From Nitrospinaceae bacterium (GTDB lineage Bacteria > Nitrospinota > Nitrospinia > Nitrospinales > VA-1), in NCBI GenBank assembly GCA_029261655.1, contig JAJDAY010000009.1:1-64000 (forward strand): a stretch of DNA of 64,000 nucleotides, read 5' to 3'. Made by a program: the position numbers and the translations under genes. The notes beneath the pieces were generated by a model. That model was not told the origin of the DNA, made no database searches, and saw nothing but the letters and a program-made list of their open reading frames with translations. Positions 37,219 to 46,443 of this stretch are shown one piece after another; position 1 is the stretch's first letter, and each line of letters opens with the position of its first letter.

Positions 37219-38025
37219 CTATACGCTTTCTTTTCCAGAATCTCCTTTAAGCTCCGCAAGCTTTTTAGAAATATTATCGGCTTTCATCAAACTCTCGCCG
37301 ATCAAAAACGCGTGCGCTCCCAGTTTTTCCAATTCCTGAATGTCCCCGGACGAATGAATACCGCTTTCACAAACCAACAAATTGTCTGGAACCATTTTTG
37401 CCATTTTTATCAAACGCCGTGAAATACCCAGATCGGTTTTCCCGGTTTTTAAATCCCGATTGTTGATGCCAATCAGAAAGGCTCCTACGGAAAATGCTTT
37501 CTCCATATCCTTTTCACAATGCGTTTCCACCAGAGCGGTCATGCCGAGCTCCTTACCCAGCTCCAGCAAATCCTCCATCTGATTTTTATCCAGCCAGGTC
37601 GCGATCAGCAAAAAAAAATCTCCCCCAAAAGCCCGCGATTCATGAACCTGATAGGGGTCAAAAATGAAATCCTTCCTGAGTAACGGGATTTTCACTTCAT
37701 CCCGAACCTGACTCAAAAAATCGATGTTACCGCCAAAATAATTGGACTCCGTGAGTACGGATATCGCGGCGGCTCCGTGGGCCGCATATTCTCTGGCGAT
37801 GGCCAGACCGTCAAAATCAGGGCGTAATTCTCCTTTGAAGGGAGTCCGTTTTTTGATCTCGGCAATGATTCTGGAACCCTTCGCTGGGGCAAGCGCCTTG
37901 CGGACATCCCGGACAGGCTCCTTCTGCCCAATTCTACCTTTGATTTCAGAAAGAGGCGTTTTCCTTCTGGTCGAGTCCAGTTCTTCCTTTTTATGCGCGA
38001 AAATTTTATCGAGTATATTTGCCAT
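37219..38025 (-). CDS. trpC: Indole-3-glycerol phosphate synthase
   Basis: Decarboxylating ring closure that makes indole-3-glycerol phosphate. RIIAEIKKRTPFKGELR contains the substrate-binding lysine, followed by ISVLTESNYFGG, PLLRKDFIFDPYQV, LIGINNRDLKT and LVCESGIHSSGDI. 268 aa, single-domain (not fused to TrpF). Last gene of the trpEGDC unit; converges on the lipoprotein gene with no visible terminator. Confidence 0.96.
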   Translation of the reverse strand: MANILDKIFAHKKEELDSTRRKTPLSEIKGRIGQKEPVRDVRKALAPAKGSRIIAEIKKRTPFKGELRPDFDGLAIAREYAAHGAAAISVLTESNYFGGNIDFLSQVRDEVKIPLLRKDFIFDPYQVHESRAFGGDFFLLIATWLDKNQMEDLLELGKELGMTALVETHCEKDMEKAFSVGAFLIGINNRDLKTGKTDLGISRRLIKMAKMVPDNLLVCESGIHSSGDIQELEKLGAHAFLIGESLMKADNISKKLAELKGDSGKESV

Positions 38026-38040
38026 ATTTTGACTGCCCGC

Positions 38041-39054
38041 TCAGGAATGACTCACTTCACAAAGTTTGCTTAATTTTTCTTTAGCCGCCCCCGATGCAAT
38101 GGACTCTCTGGCTACCCCCAATCCGTCGTCAATAGAAACCGCCTTGCCGCCGGCGCAAATGGCCGCAGAAGCATTTAATAAAACGATGTCCATTTTAGGC
38201 CCGGCCTCGCCTTCCAATACAGCTTTTATGATTTCCGCGTTCATTTCAGGCGACCCTCCCTGAACCTGCTCTGGAGCACAGCGTTTCAGGCCAAAATCTT
38301 CGGGTCGGATGCTGTATTCGCGGATTTTTCCGTCCAATAGCTCCGCGACATGAGTCGTGTCCATCAAGGAAATTTCATCGAGTCCATCTTCCCCGTGCAC
38401 CACAAACGCGTGCCGGCACCCCAGTTTTTTCAAAACATGGGCGATCGGTAAAACCCATTTGCGATCGAAAACGCCGATCACCTGAGCATGCGCGTTCGCC
38501 GGGTTGGTCAGCGGCCCCAGTAAATTGAATATGGTGCGAAACCCCAGTTGCTTTCTAACCGGCGCGGCATACTTCATCGCCCCATGCATGAGAGGCGCGA
38601 ACAGAAACCCCATGCCCACCTGTTCAACACATTTTTCCACCACCGGTTTATCGGCTTCGATGTTGACGCCGAGACATTTTAAAACATCAGCGCTCCCCGA
38701 CCGACTGGACACCGCCCGATTGCCGTGTTTGGCGACAGTGATTCCCGCTCCGGCAACGATAAACGCCGAAGCGGTAGAAATATTAAAGGTCGTGCCACCA
38801 TCGCCGCCGGTCCCGCAGGTGTCTACAATATTTTTGGAGGTAACTTTCAATACTTCGGCTTTCTGGCGCATCACCTGAGCCGCGCCCACGATTTCGCCGA
38901 CACTTTCCCCTTTTTTACTGAGCGCCGTGAGAAAAGCCGCCAATTGAGAATCCTCCACAGCGCCTTCCATGACTTGACTCATCACAGCAACCATTTCCGT
39001 TTCCGTCAAATCAATCCCATCAAGAGTTCTCGTCACCGCATCCTGGATTTTCAC
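38041..39054 (-). CDS. trpD: Anthranilate phosphoribosyltransferase
   Basis: Attaches phosphoribose to anthranilate. [17 protein letters not shown] binds PRPP, with [17 protein letters not shown] and [11 protein letters not shown] as further signatures. 337 aa, stand-alone (not fused to TrpG). Start overlaps the trpG stop (ATGA); trpC follows after 15 bases. Confidence 0.96.
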   Translation of the reverse strand: MKIQDAVTRTLDGIDLTETEMVAVMSQVMEGAVEDSQLAAFLTALSKKGESVGEIVGAAQVMRQKAEVLKVTSKNIVDTCGTGGDGGTTFNISTASAFIVAGAGITVAKHGNRAVSSRSGSADVLKCLGVNIEADKPVVEKCVEQVGMGFLFAPLMHGAMKYAAPVRKQLGFRTIFNLLGPLTNPANAHAQVIGVFDRKWVLPIAHVLKKLGCRHAFVVHGEDGLDEISLMDTTHVAELLDGKIREYSIRPEDFGLKRCAPEQVQGGSPEMNAEIIKAVLEGEAGPKMDIVLLNASAAICAGGKAVSIDDGLGVARESIASGAAKEKLSKLCEVSHS

Positions 39055-39632
39055 GCGCTGGTTTTTGTCGGTAGTTTGAGAAAATTTCCCAACAATTCTT
39101 TTCCGTTCACAGTCAAAATCGATTCAGGATGAAACTGCACGCCTTCAACCAAAAGTTCCTTATGCCTTATACCCATGATTTCCTTGTCATCGCTTTCAGC
39201 GGAAATCTCAAAGCAATCCGGCAGGTTTTTTCGATTCAGGACCAATGAATGATAGCGGGTGGCTTCAAAGGGATTGGGAAGATTTGCAAACAGGGTTTTG
39301 CCATCGTGATGGATCATCGACGTTTTGCCGTGCATCAATTTTCCGGCTTTAATGATTTCTCCGCCAAAGGCCGCGCCTACGGACTGGTGCCCCAGACACA
39401 CTCCTAGAATTGGAATTTTCCCGGCAAAATGTTTCACCACTTCGACAGACACACCTGCTTTGTCCGGCGTGCAGGGTCCCGGTGAAACCACAATTTTTTC
39501 AGGATTTAGGGCCGCAATCTCATCAATTGTGATTTCATCGTTTCGACGCACCTCGATATCCGCCCCCAGTTCGCCCATGTATTGCACCAGGTTATAAGTG
39601 AACGAATCGTAATTGTCGATCATGAGGATCAT
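39051..39632 (-). CDS. trpG: Anthranilate synthase component II (glutamine amidotransferase)
   Basis: Class I glutamine amidotransferase that gives ammonia to TrpE. The nucleophile is in [17 protein letters not shown], the oxyanion segment is [13 protein letters not shown], and the His/Glu pair is in VQFHPESIL. It may double as the PabA subunit for folate synthesis, as in many bacteria with one copy. Overlaps trpE and trpD by ATGA on both sides. Confidence 0.94.
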   Translation of the reverse strand: MILMIDNYDSFTYNLVQYMGELGADIEVRRNDEITIDEIAALNPEKIVVSPGPCTPDKAGVSVEVVKHFAGKIPILGVCLGHQSVGAAFGGEIIKAGKLMHGKTSMIHHDGKTLFANLPNPFEATRYHSLVLNRKNLPDCFEISAESDDKEIMGIRHKELLVEGVQFHPESILTVNGKELLGNFLKLPTKTSA

Positions 39633-41128
39633 CGCGACAACCCCCTCTCGGAAATTTCGATGGCTTTCAGGAGGGCCTTGCCCTTGTTCATGGTTTCCTC
39701 AAATTCATTGTCAGGAACAGAATCTGCGACGATTCCCGCGCCTACGCCCAGGTAGGCTATATTATCTTTTATCAAAAGCGTGCGGATCGCGATGGCCGTG
39801 TCCAGATTGCCGTTAAAACTGATATACCCCACGGTTCCGCCGTACAATCCACGGCGATTCGGCTCCAGTTCGTCGATGATTTCCATCGCCCTTATTTTTG
39901 GCGCCCCGGAGAGCGTGCCTGCTGGGAACGCGGCTTTCAGGACGTCAAAACAATCCAGTCCCGGTTTCAACAATCCCCTGACATTGGAAACGATGTGCAT
40001 GACATGAGAATAGCGTTCGATAACAAATTGTTCGTTCACTTCTACTGTGCTCGTTTGGGCGATTCGGCCCAGGTCGTTGCGCCCCAGGTCCACTAGCATG
40101 ATATGCTCCGCCAGTTCTTTTTCATCCTGCAGAAGATCCTTTTCCAGAGCGCAGTCTTCCGCTTCGTCCTGGCCGCGTTTTCGGGTTCCGGCGATGGGAC
40201 GGACCTCCACCTTGCCGTCTTCCAACCGTACCAGTATCTCAGGGGAAGAACCCACGACCTCTAAATCTCCAAACTTAAGAAAATACATGTAAGGAGATGG
40301 GTTAACTGTGCGCAGAGCACGATAAATATCAAACGGGTCTTCGCTGATCTTGACCTTCAAACGCTGGGACAATACCACCTGAATCGCGTCCCCTTCAACG
40401 ATATAATCCTTGATCTTCAGAACCGCTTCCTTGAAGGCTTTCTCTTCAAAATTAGATTGGATGTCATTTAGATCCGCTTGGAGGCCCGATTGGACCTTTT
40501 TAGATTCACTCGATTTGACAACAGGAGGGTTGGTCCTGAGTTTGTCTTCAAGGCATTCGATTTTTTTCAGCGTCCTGGCATACAACCCATCAAGATCGTC
40601 ATCCTCAATAAACGCGTTGGACACGATTTTAATGGTGTGCGATACGTTGTCGAAAATCAGCAGAGTATCGGTGATGACGAACAACGAATCGGGGACATCG
40701 AGATCGTCCATAGTCTGATCGGGCAATTTTTCAAAATACCGCACCATGTCATAGCCAATGAAACCCACGGCCCCGCCGGTGAATGGAGGCAAACCTTCTT
40801 GTGGCACCGGGCGGTATTTTGCCAATATTTCCTTGAGAACAGAAAGCGGACATTCCACTTCGCCGGTCTTCTCCTTGCCATTATCCAATAGGGTGAAAAC
40901 ATTGCCTTTGGTGCGCACGATCAGTGAAGGATCACAACCGAGAAAACAATACCGCGCCCACTTTTCGCCACCCTCCACGCTCTCCAGCAGGAACGAGTAC
41001 TCTCCTCCTCTTATTTTCATATAAGCCGATACAGGCGTGTCCAAATCGGCGATAATTTCCTTGTAAACAGGGATCAGATTGCCTTGCCGGGCTTTTCGTT
41101 TAAATTCTTCTAGAGAGGGCTGATACAT
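39629..41128 (-). CDS. trpE: Anthranilate synthase component I
   Basis: Makes anthranilate from chorismate with TrpG ammonia. The C-terminal chorismate-binding half is complete: [21 protein letters not shown]-like (here [13 protein letters not shown]), [26 protein letters not shown] and [18 protein letters not shown]. The N-terminal part has [14 protein letters not shown], the position of the Leu-Leu-Glu-Ser tryptophan-feedback element. The ATG at 41128 has GGGA 6 bases upstream; an in-frame TTG 2 codons earlier is possible. 499 aa. Confidence 0.95.
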   Translation of the reverse strand: MYQPSLEEFKRKARQGNLIPVYKEIIADLDTPVSAYMKIRGGEYSFLLESVEGGEKWARYCFLGCDPSLIVRTKGNVFTLLDNGKEKTGEVECPLSVLKEILAKYRPVPQEGLPPFTGGAVGFIGYDMVRYFEKLPDQTMDDLDVPDSLFVITDTLLIFDNVSHTIKIVSNAFIEDDDLDGLYARTLKKIECLEDKLRTNPPVVKSSESKKVQSGLQADLNDIQSNFEEKAFKEAVLKIKDYIVEGDAIQVVLSQRLKVKISEDPFDIYRALRTVNPSPYMYFLKFGDLEVVGSSPEILVRLEDGKVEVRPIAGTRKRGQDEAEDCALEKDLLQDEKELAEHIMLVDLGRNDLGRIAQTSTVEVNEQFVIERYSHVMHIVSNVRGLLKPGLDCFDVLKAAFPAGTLSGAPKIRAMEIIDELEPNRRGLYGGTVGYISFNGNLDTAIAIRTLLIKDNIAYLGVGAGIVADSVPDNEFEETMNKGKALLKAIEISERGLSR

Positions 41129-41134
41129 ATACAA

Positions 41135-41221
41135 TCCCGTGCGGGAAACCGGTTTTAGTTTTTCAATCTAACCATGCAATATTATTAGCATGGTGAGGAT
41201 TATTTTTGAGCTGATCTCAAA
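41135..41221 (-). promoter_or_regulatory. trpE leader with stacked hairpins
   Basis: Reading towards trpE, the leader contains three inverted repeats: TTTGAG-5-CTCAAA (41205-41221), ACCATGC-10-GCATGGT (41171-41194), and TCCCG-2-CGGGA (41135-41146) whose start-proximal arm is the likely ribosome-binding site. No short reading frame with tandem Trp codons is present, so a classic leader-peptide attenuator is not supported. Repressor binding or another RNA switch is possible. Confidence 0.3.
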
Positions 41222-41327
41222 TAGCCTCAGACGGCTTAAAAAATTTTAATACTAATTATTTCAACTAGTTATCTGAAAGATTTTAACATTTTACTTGAGT
41301 GAATTCCAGGAAATCTAAAGAGGGGGA

Positions 41328-42155
41328 TCAGTCAACCGGCTTCCAGTCTTCGCCGTTCCAGAGAAGAATCAGGCCGTTATCTCCCACGGCATAAATATTA
41401 TCTTCCGAGGTTCCCCAGATAGCGGTCAGGTATTCCTTGGTATTGGATTCAATGCGGGTCCACTGATCGCCTTCCAGAAACATGATCATGCCTTCATCAC
41501 CGATCGCGAAAACCATGTCACTGTTCGGTCCCCACACATCCAGAAAAAATTCCATGGTCCCGGACGGCATTTCTTTTAAATCGGCGCCATTAAATTCAAA
41601 TATGGCCCCATCGGAACCGACAATATATATCTCTTTCGGACCGAATCCGTAAACGCCATAAAACTCCGCGCTCGAATCAAACGTCATGCGCACCCACTGA
41701 TCGCCTTCCTGCCTGAGAACCAAACCATCGTAGCCGACGGCGACCATCCCGCTTTCCTCACACCCCCATAAACGGGTGATGTCGGTATCGGTCCCCGTTT
41801 TGGTATAGTTCCAAGTTTCTCCATCATAACGCAGAATTTTTCCCAAACGGGAGCAGGCGTATATTTCATCAGCGGCCAGGCCAAATATTCCCGTCATCGG
41901 AGGCAATTTTTCTATGTCCTGAGGGGTCCAGGAAGTGCCATCAAAATGCAGGATAATCCCGTCCGTCGCCACCGCGAATAAGTTATCAGCTGCACTGCCC
42001 CACATATTTTTGACGGTGTAACGACCGTTCAACTCCATTTTTTCCCATTTGCTTCCGTCAAAATGAAGCATGGTTCCTTCCGCGCCACCGACGAAAATAT
42101 TGTTCTCATCAAAACCGGTGATGGAAAGCAGATGGTTTTCAGTCAAACTTGTCAT
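41328..42155 (-). CDS. Seven-repeat beta-propeller-like protein A
   Basis: 275 aa made almost entirely of seven repeats of about 38-40 residues with the pattern I-W/F-G-x4-D-x-I/V-Y/F-A-V-G-x-D/N-G-x-I-L-x-F/W-x-G-x-x-W, for example DNIYAVGDNGLILLWNG and DNLFAVATDGIILHFDG. Seven such units suggest one seven-bladed propeller. No signal peptide, so probably cytoplasmic. Paralogue of the next gene upstream, 30 bases away. A binding or scaffold role is likely; the ligand is unknown. Confidence 0.72.
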   Translation of the reverse strand: MTSLTENHLLSITGFDENNIFVGGAEGTMLHFDGSKWEKMELNGRYTVKNMWGSAADNLFAVATDGIILHFDGTSWTPQDIEKLPPMTGIFGLAADEIYACSRLGKILRYDGETWNYTKTGTDTDITRLWGCEESGMVAVGYDGLVLRQEGDQWVRMTFDSSAEFYGVYGFGPKEIYIVGSDGAIFEFNGADLKEMPSGTMEFFLDVWGPNSDMVFAIGDEGMIMFLEGDQWTRIESNTKEYLTAIWGTSEDNIYAVGDNGLILLWNGEDWKPVD

Positions 42156-42185
42156 AATATTCCTTTTATCTAATTGCCTGGCCTG

Positions 42186-43034
42186 CTAAACAGGTCCAAG
42201 GGACATATCGTTCCATTTTTTTCCGTCATAATGAATCACGGTCCCGTTATCCCCCACCGCGTAAACGCAATCGGGCCTCAAGCCCTTCACCTTGGTGAGA
42301 TAATCTTCGGGTCGCGGGGACTCCATTTTCTCCCATTTTTTTCCATCGTAGTGCAGGATGACCGCGCTGTCACCCACAGCAAAAATATCATCGTCGGAGG
42401 TCCCCCAGATACTCAGGAGATATTCTTCGGTCCCCGATTCCATCGGTGACCATTCCTCGCCGTTATAATGCAGGATGGTCCCATGAGATCCGGCAACATA
42501 GACGTTGTCTGTACGGGTCCCCCAGATGCCAAAAAGAGAAACGGTTTCATCCGTCAATTCTTCACGCCGATGAAATTGTTTGCCGTCATAATAACGATAA
42601 ATACCCTCGCCGCCAATGGCGTGGATATGATTGACGTCCTCTCCCCACATGCCAAAAATGTCGTGAATGGTATTCGGTTCCCGGTAATCCCATTTTTCCC
42701 CATTCCAGTAGAGCATGCGCCCGCCAACCCCAAACAGAAATAAATTGTCGGCGTCAAACCCGAAGGCCGCGTTCAGGGAATCATAACTACCGGTATCCAG
42801 CTGATTCCAGTTTTTGCCATCGTACTGTAACACCACGCCGCCGATACCCACGGCAAAAATATTATCTTCAGCGGACGCCCAGATTCCCATGAGAGGGTTG
42901 GTGTTTTCGGTGCGCACCGGATACCATTCCTCGCCGTCGAAATACTGCGGAATGCCGTCTTTGCCAACGACATAAATTTTCTTTTCATTAAATACCCAGA
43001 GATCCAGAAGATCCGGGTGCTCGCCAATGAACAT
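42186..43034 (-). CDS. Seven-repeat beta-propeller-like protein B
   Basis: 282-aa paralogue of the downstream gene with the same seven-repeat plan (DNIFAVGIGGVVLQYDG, DNVYVAGSHGTILHYNG, DDIFAVGDSAVILHYDG, DCVYAVGDNGTVIHYDG). No signal peptide or membrane helix. The two genes probably form one transcript that starts between the LRR terminator and this start. The repeats differ enough from one another that the duplication is old. Confidence 0.72.
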   Translation of the reverse strand: MFIGEHPDLLDLWVFNEKKIYVVGKDGIPQYFDGEEWYPVRTENTNPLMGIWASAEDNIFAVGIGGVVLQYDGKNWNQLDTGSYDSLNAAFGFDADNLFLFGVGGRMLYWNGEKWDYREPNTIHDIFGMWGEDVNHIHAIGGEGIYRYYDGKQFHRREELTDETVSLFGIWGTRTDNVYVAGSHGTILHYNGEEWSPMESGTEEYLLSIWGTSDDDIFAVGDSAVILHYDGKKWEKMESPRPEDYLTKVKGLRPDCVYAVGDNGTVIHYDGKKWNDMSLGPV

Positions 43035-43112
43035 GATTTTGTTATAGCCTCAAAATTTTGAAAAAATTTTATTGTCCTTAAACTTCTTTCCGAAAGGCTA
43101 TTTACCCTGAAT

Positions 43113-43153
43113 AAAAAAAGGGTTCCCCGGCTCTGCGGCACGAGGGACCCTTT
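43113..43153 (-). terminator. Rho-independent terminator of the LRR gene
   Basis: Stem AAAGGGTCCC paired with GGGAACCCTTT (one bulged base), then a run of seven T residues on the minus strand. It begins about 25 bases after the LRR gene stop and separates it from the propeller genes. Confidence 0.8.
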
Positions 43154-43178
43154 CAGATGAGACCGCTACTATCAAAAA

Positions 43179-44087
43179 TCAGACTTCTTCCCTTACAGGG
43201 CGAAACAACACGCTTGTCAGTTTTTCCAGATTTTTTGAGTTTCTAATCAAATCCTCAACTTCAGGGCTGATGTCATTTCGAATCAATATCAGTGTCTGGA
43301 GATTTTTCAGGGTTTTGGATTCGGCGATGGCCTTGCCGCCTTCGTCTCCAATTTCAGCCTCATAAAGATCCAGCAGGGTCAGGTTCCTTAATGCCTTAGA
43401 ATTGGCGATTGCGATTCCGCCACGAGGGCCGATATCGTTATAAGTCAATGTCAATTGCGTCAGGTTTTTTAACGTGTCCGATTGGGCCAGCGCTTCGACG
43501 CCCTCCCCTTCCACATAATTCCAATTCAAATTGAGCTCGGTCAACTGGGATAGATTCTTGGAGTTGGCGATTGCGATGGCCCCCTCGTTGCCAATATTAT
43601 TCCGATAAAGCGACAACTGATTGAGCTTGGTGAGGGTGCTTGATGTCGCGATAGCTTCCACCCCCTCATCTCCCAGTTTTTCGCCCAGCCACAAAGAAAT
43701 CAGATTGGCAAGGGTTCGGGACTCGGCAATGGCGCGCGCTCCCTCGGCCCCCACCTGGTTGTCGCTCAAAATAAGTTCAGAAAGATTGATGAGGGTTTTC
43801 GAAGCCGCCATCGCTTTCACACCCACATCTGTAATTTTATTTTTGAACATATTGAGCACAGTGAGGTGCTTCATATGTTCCGAGTCCAGGAGAGCTTTCA
43901 ACCCATCGTCGCCAATCTCATTGAATTCCAGAAACGCGGCGGTCACACCTTTGACCTTTTCAGACTGGACAATCGCAATGAGGTCCTCATCGGCGATTTC
44001 TTTTTCACGAAGATCCAGTTCGCTTTTGTCCGCACTCAAACTCTGGTCGATCAGGTTGTCTATGTCTTTTTCAGTTTTTGCGGTCAT
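43179..44087 (-). CDS. Cytoplasmic leucine-rich repeat protein (ribonuclease-inhibitor type)
   Basis: 302 aa with about nine LRR units of 27-29 residues (LTVLNMFKNKITDVGVKAMA, LSELILSDNQVGAEGARAIA, LTELNLNWNYVEGEGVEALA and others). Unlike the LRR protein at 32415-33215 there is no signal peptide; the N-terminus is acidic and charged, so the protein is probably cytoplasmic. The last units are slightly degenerate. Function unknown; a protein-binding scaffold is likely. Confidence 0.83.
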   Translation of the reverse strand: MTAKTEKDIDNLIDQSLSADKSELDLREKEIADEDLIAIVQSEKVKGVTAAFLEFNEIGDDGLKALLDSEHMKHLTVLNMFKNKITDVGVKAMAASKTLINLSELILSDNQVGAEGARAIAESRTLANLISLWLGEKLGDEGVEAIATSSTLTKLNQLSLYRNNIGNEGAIAIANSKNLSQLTELNLNWNYVEGEGVEALAQSDTLKNLTQLTLTYNDIGPRGGIAIANSKALRNLTLLDLYEAEIGDEGGKAIAESKTLKNLQTLILIRNDISPEVEDLIRNSKNLEKLTSVLFRPVREEV

Positions 44088-44405
44088 GCTCTCTATTCCC
44101 TCAGAATCAAATTGGTTTTAAAGGGCTAGTAATGTAATTGGTTGAGTCAAGCATTCTAAGAAAGTCTACCGTATTGTAAAGCCTAAATTTCTATAACTCC
44201 CAATCCAGCGGAAAAACCAGTTTGCCGGAACGGAAGATCATAGGGATGTTTGATTTTCAGGCACTACGGATCGAATTTATTAATACATTTTTTTTTAATT
44301 TTGACAATTATTATTTATAATAACAACACGTTGGACGCTTGACCCTCCGTTGGGACACTATTATCCCGTCCCCAAAATTAACCGTATAATACCCATTTTC
44401 ATCCC
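44088..44405. other. 318-base divergent region between LRR gene and moxR
   Basis: AT-rich. It holds TTGACA (44301-44306) next to an AT-only palindrome TTATTAT-TT-ATAATAA (44308-44323). The spacing to a good -10 box on the plus strand is not standard. Promoters for both divergent genes must lie here, but I cannot place them with confidence. Confidence 0.4.
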
Positions 44406-45398
44406 ATGCCGCATAATATTGACGAGATAACGCGCAAAGTCGAAGAGGCCAGTTCCTTCATTCCAGCGCTCCTCAAAGAAATGGCCAAGATTCTGGTGGG
44501 TCAGAAATATTTGACCGAAAGGCTGATTCTCGGCTTGCTGACCGGCGAGCACATTCTGGTGGAAGGCGTTCCCGGTCTGGCCAAGACAACAGCCGTCAAA
44601 ACACTTGCCAGGGCCATCCACGCCGAATTCAAACGCATCCAGTTCACCCCGGATTTACTGCCTGCGGACCTGCTGGGGACTCAGGTGTATCAACCCAAAA
44701 CAGGCGAATTTTCCATTAAAAAGGGCCCCCTGTTCGCCAACATCATATTGGCGGATGAAATCAACCGGGCGCCTGCCAAGGTTCAAAGCGCCTTGCTGGA
44801 ATCCATGCAGGAGCGGCAGATCACCATAGGCGGCCAAACGTTCCGTCTGGATGAACCCTATATGATCATCGCCACGCAAAACCCCATCGAACAGGAAGGA
44901 ACCTATCCCCTTCCCGAAGCGCAGGTGGACCGATTCCTGTTTAAACTGATGATCGAATATCCCAGCAGGGAAGAAGAAAAAATCATCATGCAAAAAATGT
45001 CCCTGTCCAATGATCCCACTCCGATAAACCCGGTGGTCAAACCGGAGAACCTGTTCGGGGCAAGACGGGTGTTCGACTCGATCTATATCGACGAAAACCT
45101 GCAGGATTATATTCTGAATCTGGTCGCGGCCACCAGGGACCCATCCGCCCACGGTCTGGAATCCTATGCGAAAACCATTCAGTTCGGGGCGTCCCCAAGA
45201 GCTTCCATTTTTCTGAACCGGGCATCCAAAGCCTATGCCTTCATGCAGGGCCGGGGCTATGTGGTTCCCCAGGACATAAAATCCATTGGCCGGGATATCC
45301 TGAGGCACCGCATCATCCTGACTTATGAGGCCGAGGCCGAGAACCTCACCACCGACGACATATTGAATAAAATCTTCGATACGGTCGAAGTTCCTTAA
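44406..45398 (+). CDS. MoxR-family AAA+ ATPase
   Basis: AAA+ chaperone-like ATPase. Walker A is EGVPGLAKTTAVKTLA (Gly-Leu-Ala-Lys form typical of MoxR), then TPDLLPADLLGTQVY, Walker B ILADEINRAPAKVQSALLESMQE, sensor 1 MIIATQNPIEQEGTYPLPEAQ and DRFLFKL. 330 aa, usual. MoxR proteins act with VWA proteins encoded nearby to mature enzymes or envelope proteins. Its normal partner, the DUF58 gene, is 2.9 kb away, separated by unrelated genes. Confidence 0.94.
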   Translation: MPHNIDEITRKVEEASSFIPALLKEMAKILVGQKYLTERLILGLLTGEHILVEGVPGLAKTTAVKTLARAIHAEFKRIQFTPDLLPADLLGTQVYQPKTGEFSIKKGPLFANIILADEINRAPAKVQSALLESMQERQITIGGQTFRLDEPYMIIATQNPIEQEGTYPLPEAQVDRFLFKLMIEYPSREEEKIIMQKMSLSNDPTPINPVVKPENLFGARRVFDSIYIDENLQDYILNLVAATRDPSAHGLESYAKTIQFGASPRASIFLNRASKAYAFMQGRGYVVPQDIKSIGRDILRHRIILTYEAEAENLTTDDILNKIFDTVEVP

Positions 45399-45417
45399 AC
45401 AGGTTAAAGGAGATGTG

Positions 45418-45840
45418 ATGAACGATAAAACCGTTAGTGGTATTCACTGGAGTTTCTGGATAATTGGCGTTGTCACACTTATTTTTAATCTTATGGGCGT
45501 CCTCAATTACTTCGCACAAATGAATGCAGACTCCCTCGCTTCATTTCCTGAGCAGTATCTCCCGATAATCCAAGACCGACCCGCCTGGGCCACAGCAGGT
45601 TTTGCGATCGCCGTTTTCGGCGGCTCGCTTGGCTGTCTTTTGCTTTTACTCAGGAAGTCGTCTGCATTCTACGCGTTAATGGTGTCTCTACTCGGCGTAA
45701 TCGTGTCCATGATTCATATATTCCGAGTGGCCGGATTCAGTTCATTCGAGATTTGGGTTGGTGTTTTGATGCAACTGGTGGTGACTGCGTTTTTAATCTG
45801 GTATACAAAGCGGGCCGAGCAAAAGGGTTGGACCCCTTAG
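45418..45840 (+). CDS. Four-helix integral membrane protein, 140 aa
   Basis: Four hydrophobic segments (about residues 11-33, 55-78, 83-102, 112-132) make up most of the protein, with a basic C-terminus (KRAEQKG). Not assigned to a family by me; small four-helix membrane proteins of this type are often annotated as hypothetical. The ATG at 45418 has AAGGAG five bases upstream and is preferred over the GTG just before it. It lies 19 bases after moxR and is the first gene of the patch that splits the Bat locus. Confidence 0.7.
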   Translation: MNDKTVSGIHWSFWIIGVVTLIFNLMGVLNYFAQMNADSLASFPEQYLPIIQDRPAWATAGFAIAVFGGSLGCLLLLLRKSSAFYALMVSLLGVIVSMIHIFRVAGFSSFEIWVGVLMQLVVTAFLIWYTKRAEQKGWTP

Positions 45841-45898
45841 GAACAATTCCTGCTAATCGCCAGGTTACCTCTGGATTTTCGAACCGCTTTAAACAAAA

Positions 45899-46339
45899 AT
45901 GGACTATTTTGCAGAACTGGGCTATTTCGGCCTTTTTGTTGCGGCATTTTTAGCGGCGACCATTTTACCTTTAAGCTCTGAAGTGGTTTTAACCACTTTA
46001 TTGTTAAATGGTTTATCACCTGTAGCATTGGTCACTATCGCAACTGTTGGCAATGTGTTGGGGTCTCTCACCAATTATGCCCTCGGCTATTGGGCCAGCC
46101 TGGAAGTCATAAAAAGATGGCTAAAGATTTCTGAAGAGGAATATGCCCGGGCAGAACAGCATTTTGTAAAATATGGATTGTTCTCTTTATGTTTTGCATG
46201 GGTGCCTGTGATTGGCGATCCCTTAACCGTTATAGCCGGCATTTTGCGCATTCGTTTATTGTGGTTTGTTTTATTGGTCACTGCTGGCAAACTGATGCGG
46301 TACATCGTCGTCAGTTATTTAGCAATACAAATAAATTGA
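45899..46339 (+). CDS. YqaA/DedA-like (SNARE-associated) membrane protein
   Basis: 146-aa membrane protein related to the YqaA/DedA superfamily: ELGYFGLFVAAFLAATILPLSSEVVL near the start, GNVLGSLTNYALGYWAS in the middle and FAWVPVIGDPLTVIAGILR later match the re-entrant hairpin and Gly/Pro motifs of that family. Possibly a lipid carrier/flippase-type protein of the inner membrane. Start ATG without a strong ribosome site. Confidence 0.8.
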   Translation: MDYFAELGYFGLFVAAFLAATILPLSSEVVLTTLLLNGLSPVALVTIATVGNVLGSLTNYALGYWASLEVIKRWLKISEEEYARAEQHFVKYGLFSLCFAWVPVIGDPLTVIAGILRIRLLWFVLLVTAGKLMRYIVVSYLAIQIN

Positions 46340-46347
46340 AATGAGGA

Positions 46348-46365
46348 TTACCAGAGAAATAGTAA
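46348..46365 (+). repeat. Direct repeat copy 1 (TTACCAGAGAA type)
   Basis: 18 bases that match a second copy at 46952-46969 at 16 of 18 positions. The two copies bracket the glycosylase gene. Confidence 0.4.
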
Positions 46366-46371
46366 ACCGAA

Positions 46372-46402
46372 AATGTCTACTTTTCGATCCAAAGCGGACA
46401 TT
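46372..46402. repeat. Inverted-repeat element copy A
   Basis: AATGTCTACTTT and AAAGCGGACATT pair over 12 bases with one mismatch and one G-T pair around a 7-base loop TCGATCC. Related to copies at 46896 and 47311 (shared core CGACCCAAAGCGG). Confidence 0.55.
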
Positions 46403-46443
46403 CAGTTTTCCCAAGTTAGTTACAATAGCCCATAATAAGAGTC

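Noticed and set aside
41135-41327. Tryptophan leader-peptide attenuator
   Set aside because: No short minus-strand frame with adjacent Trp codons exists between the start of the intergenic region and trpE, and no hairpin with a T run precedes trpE.
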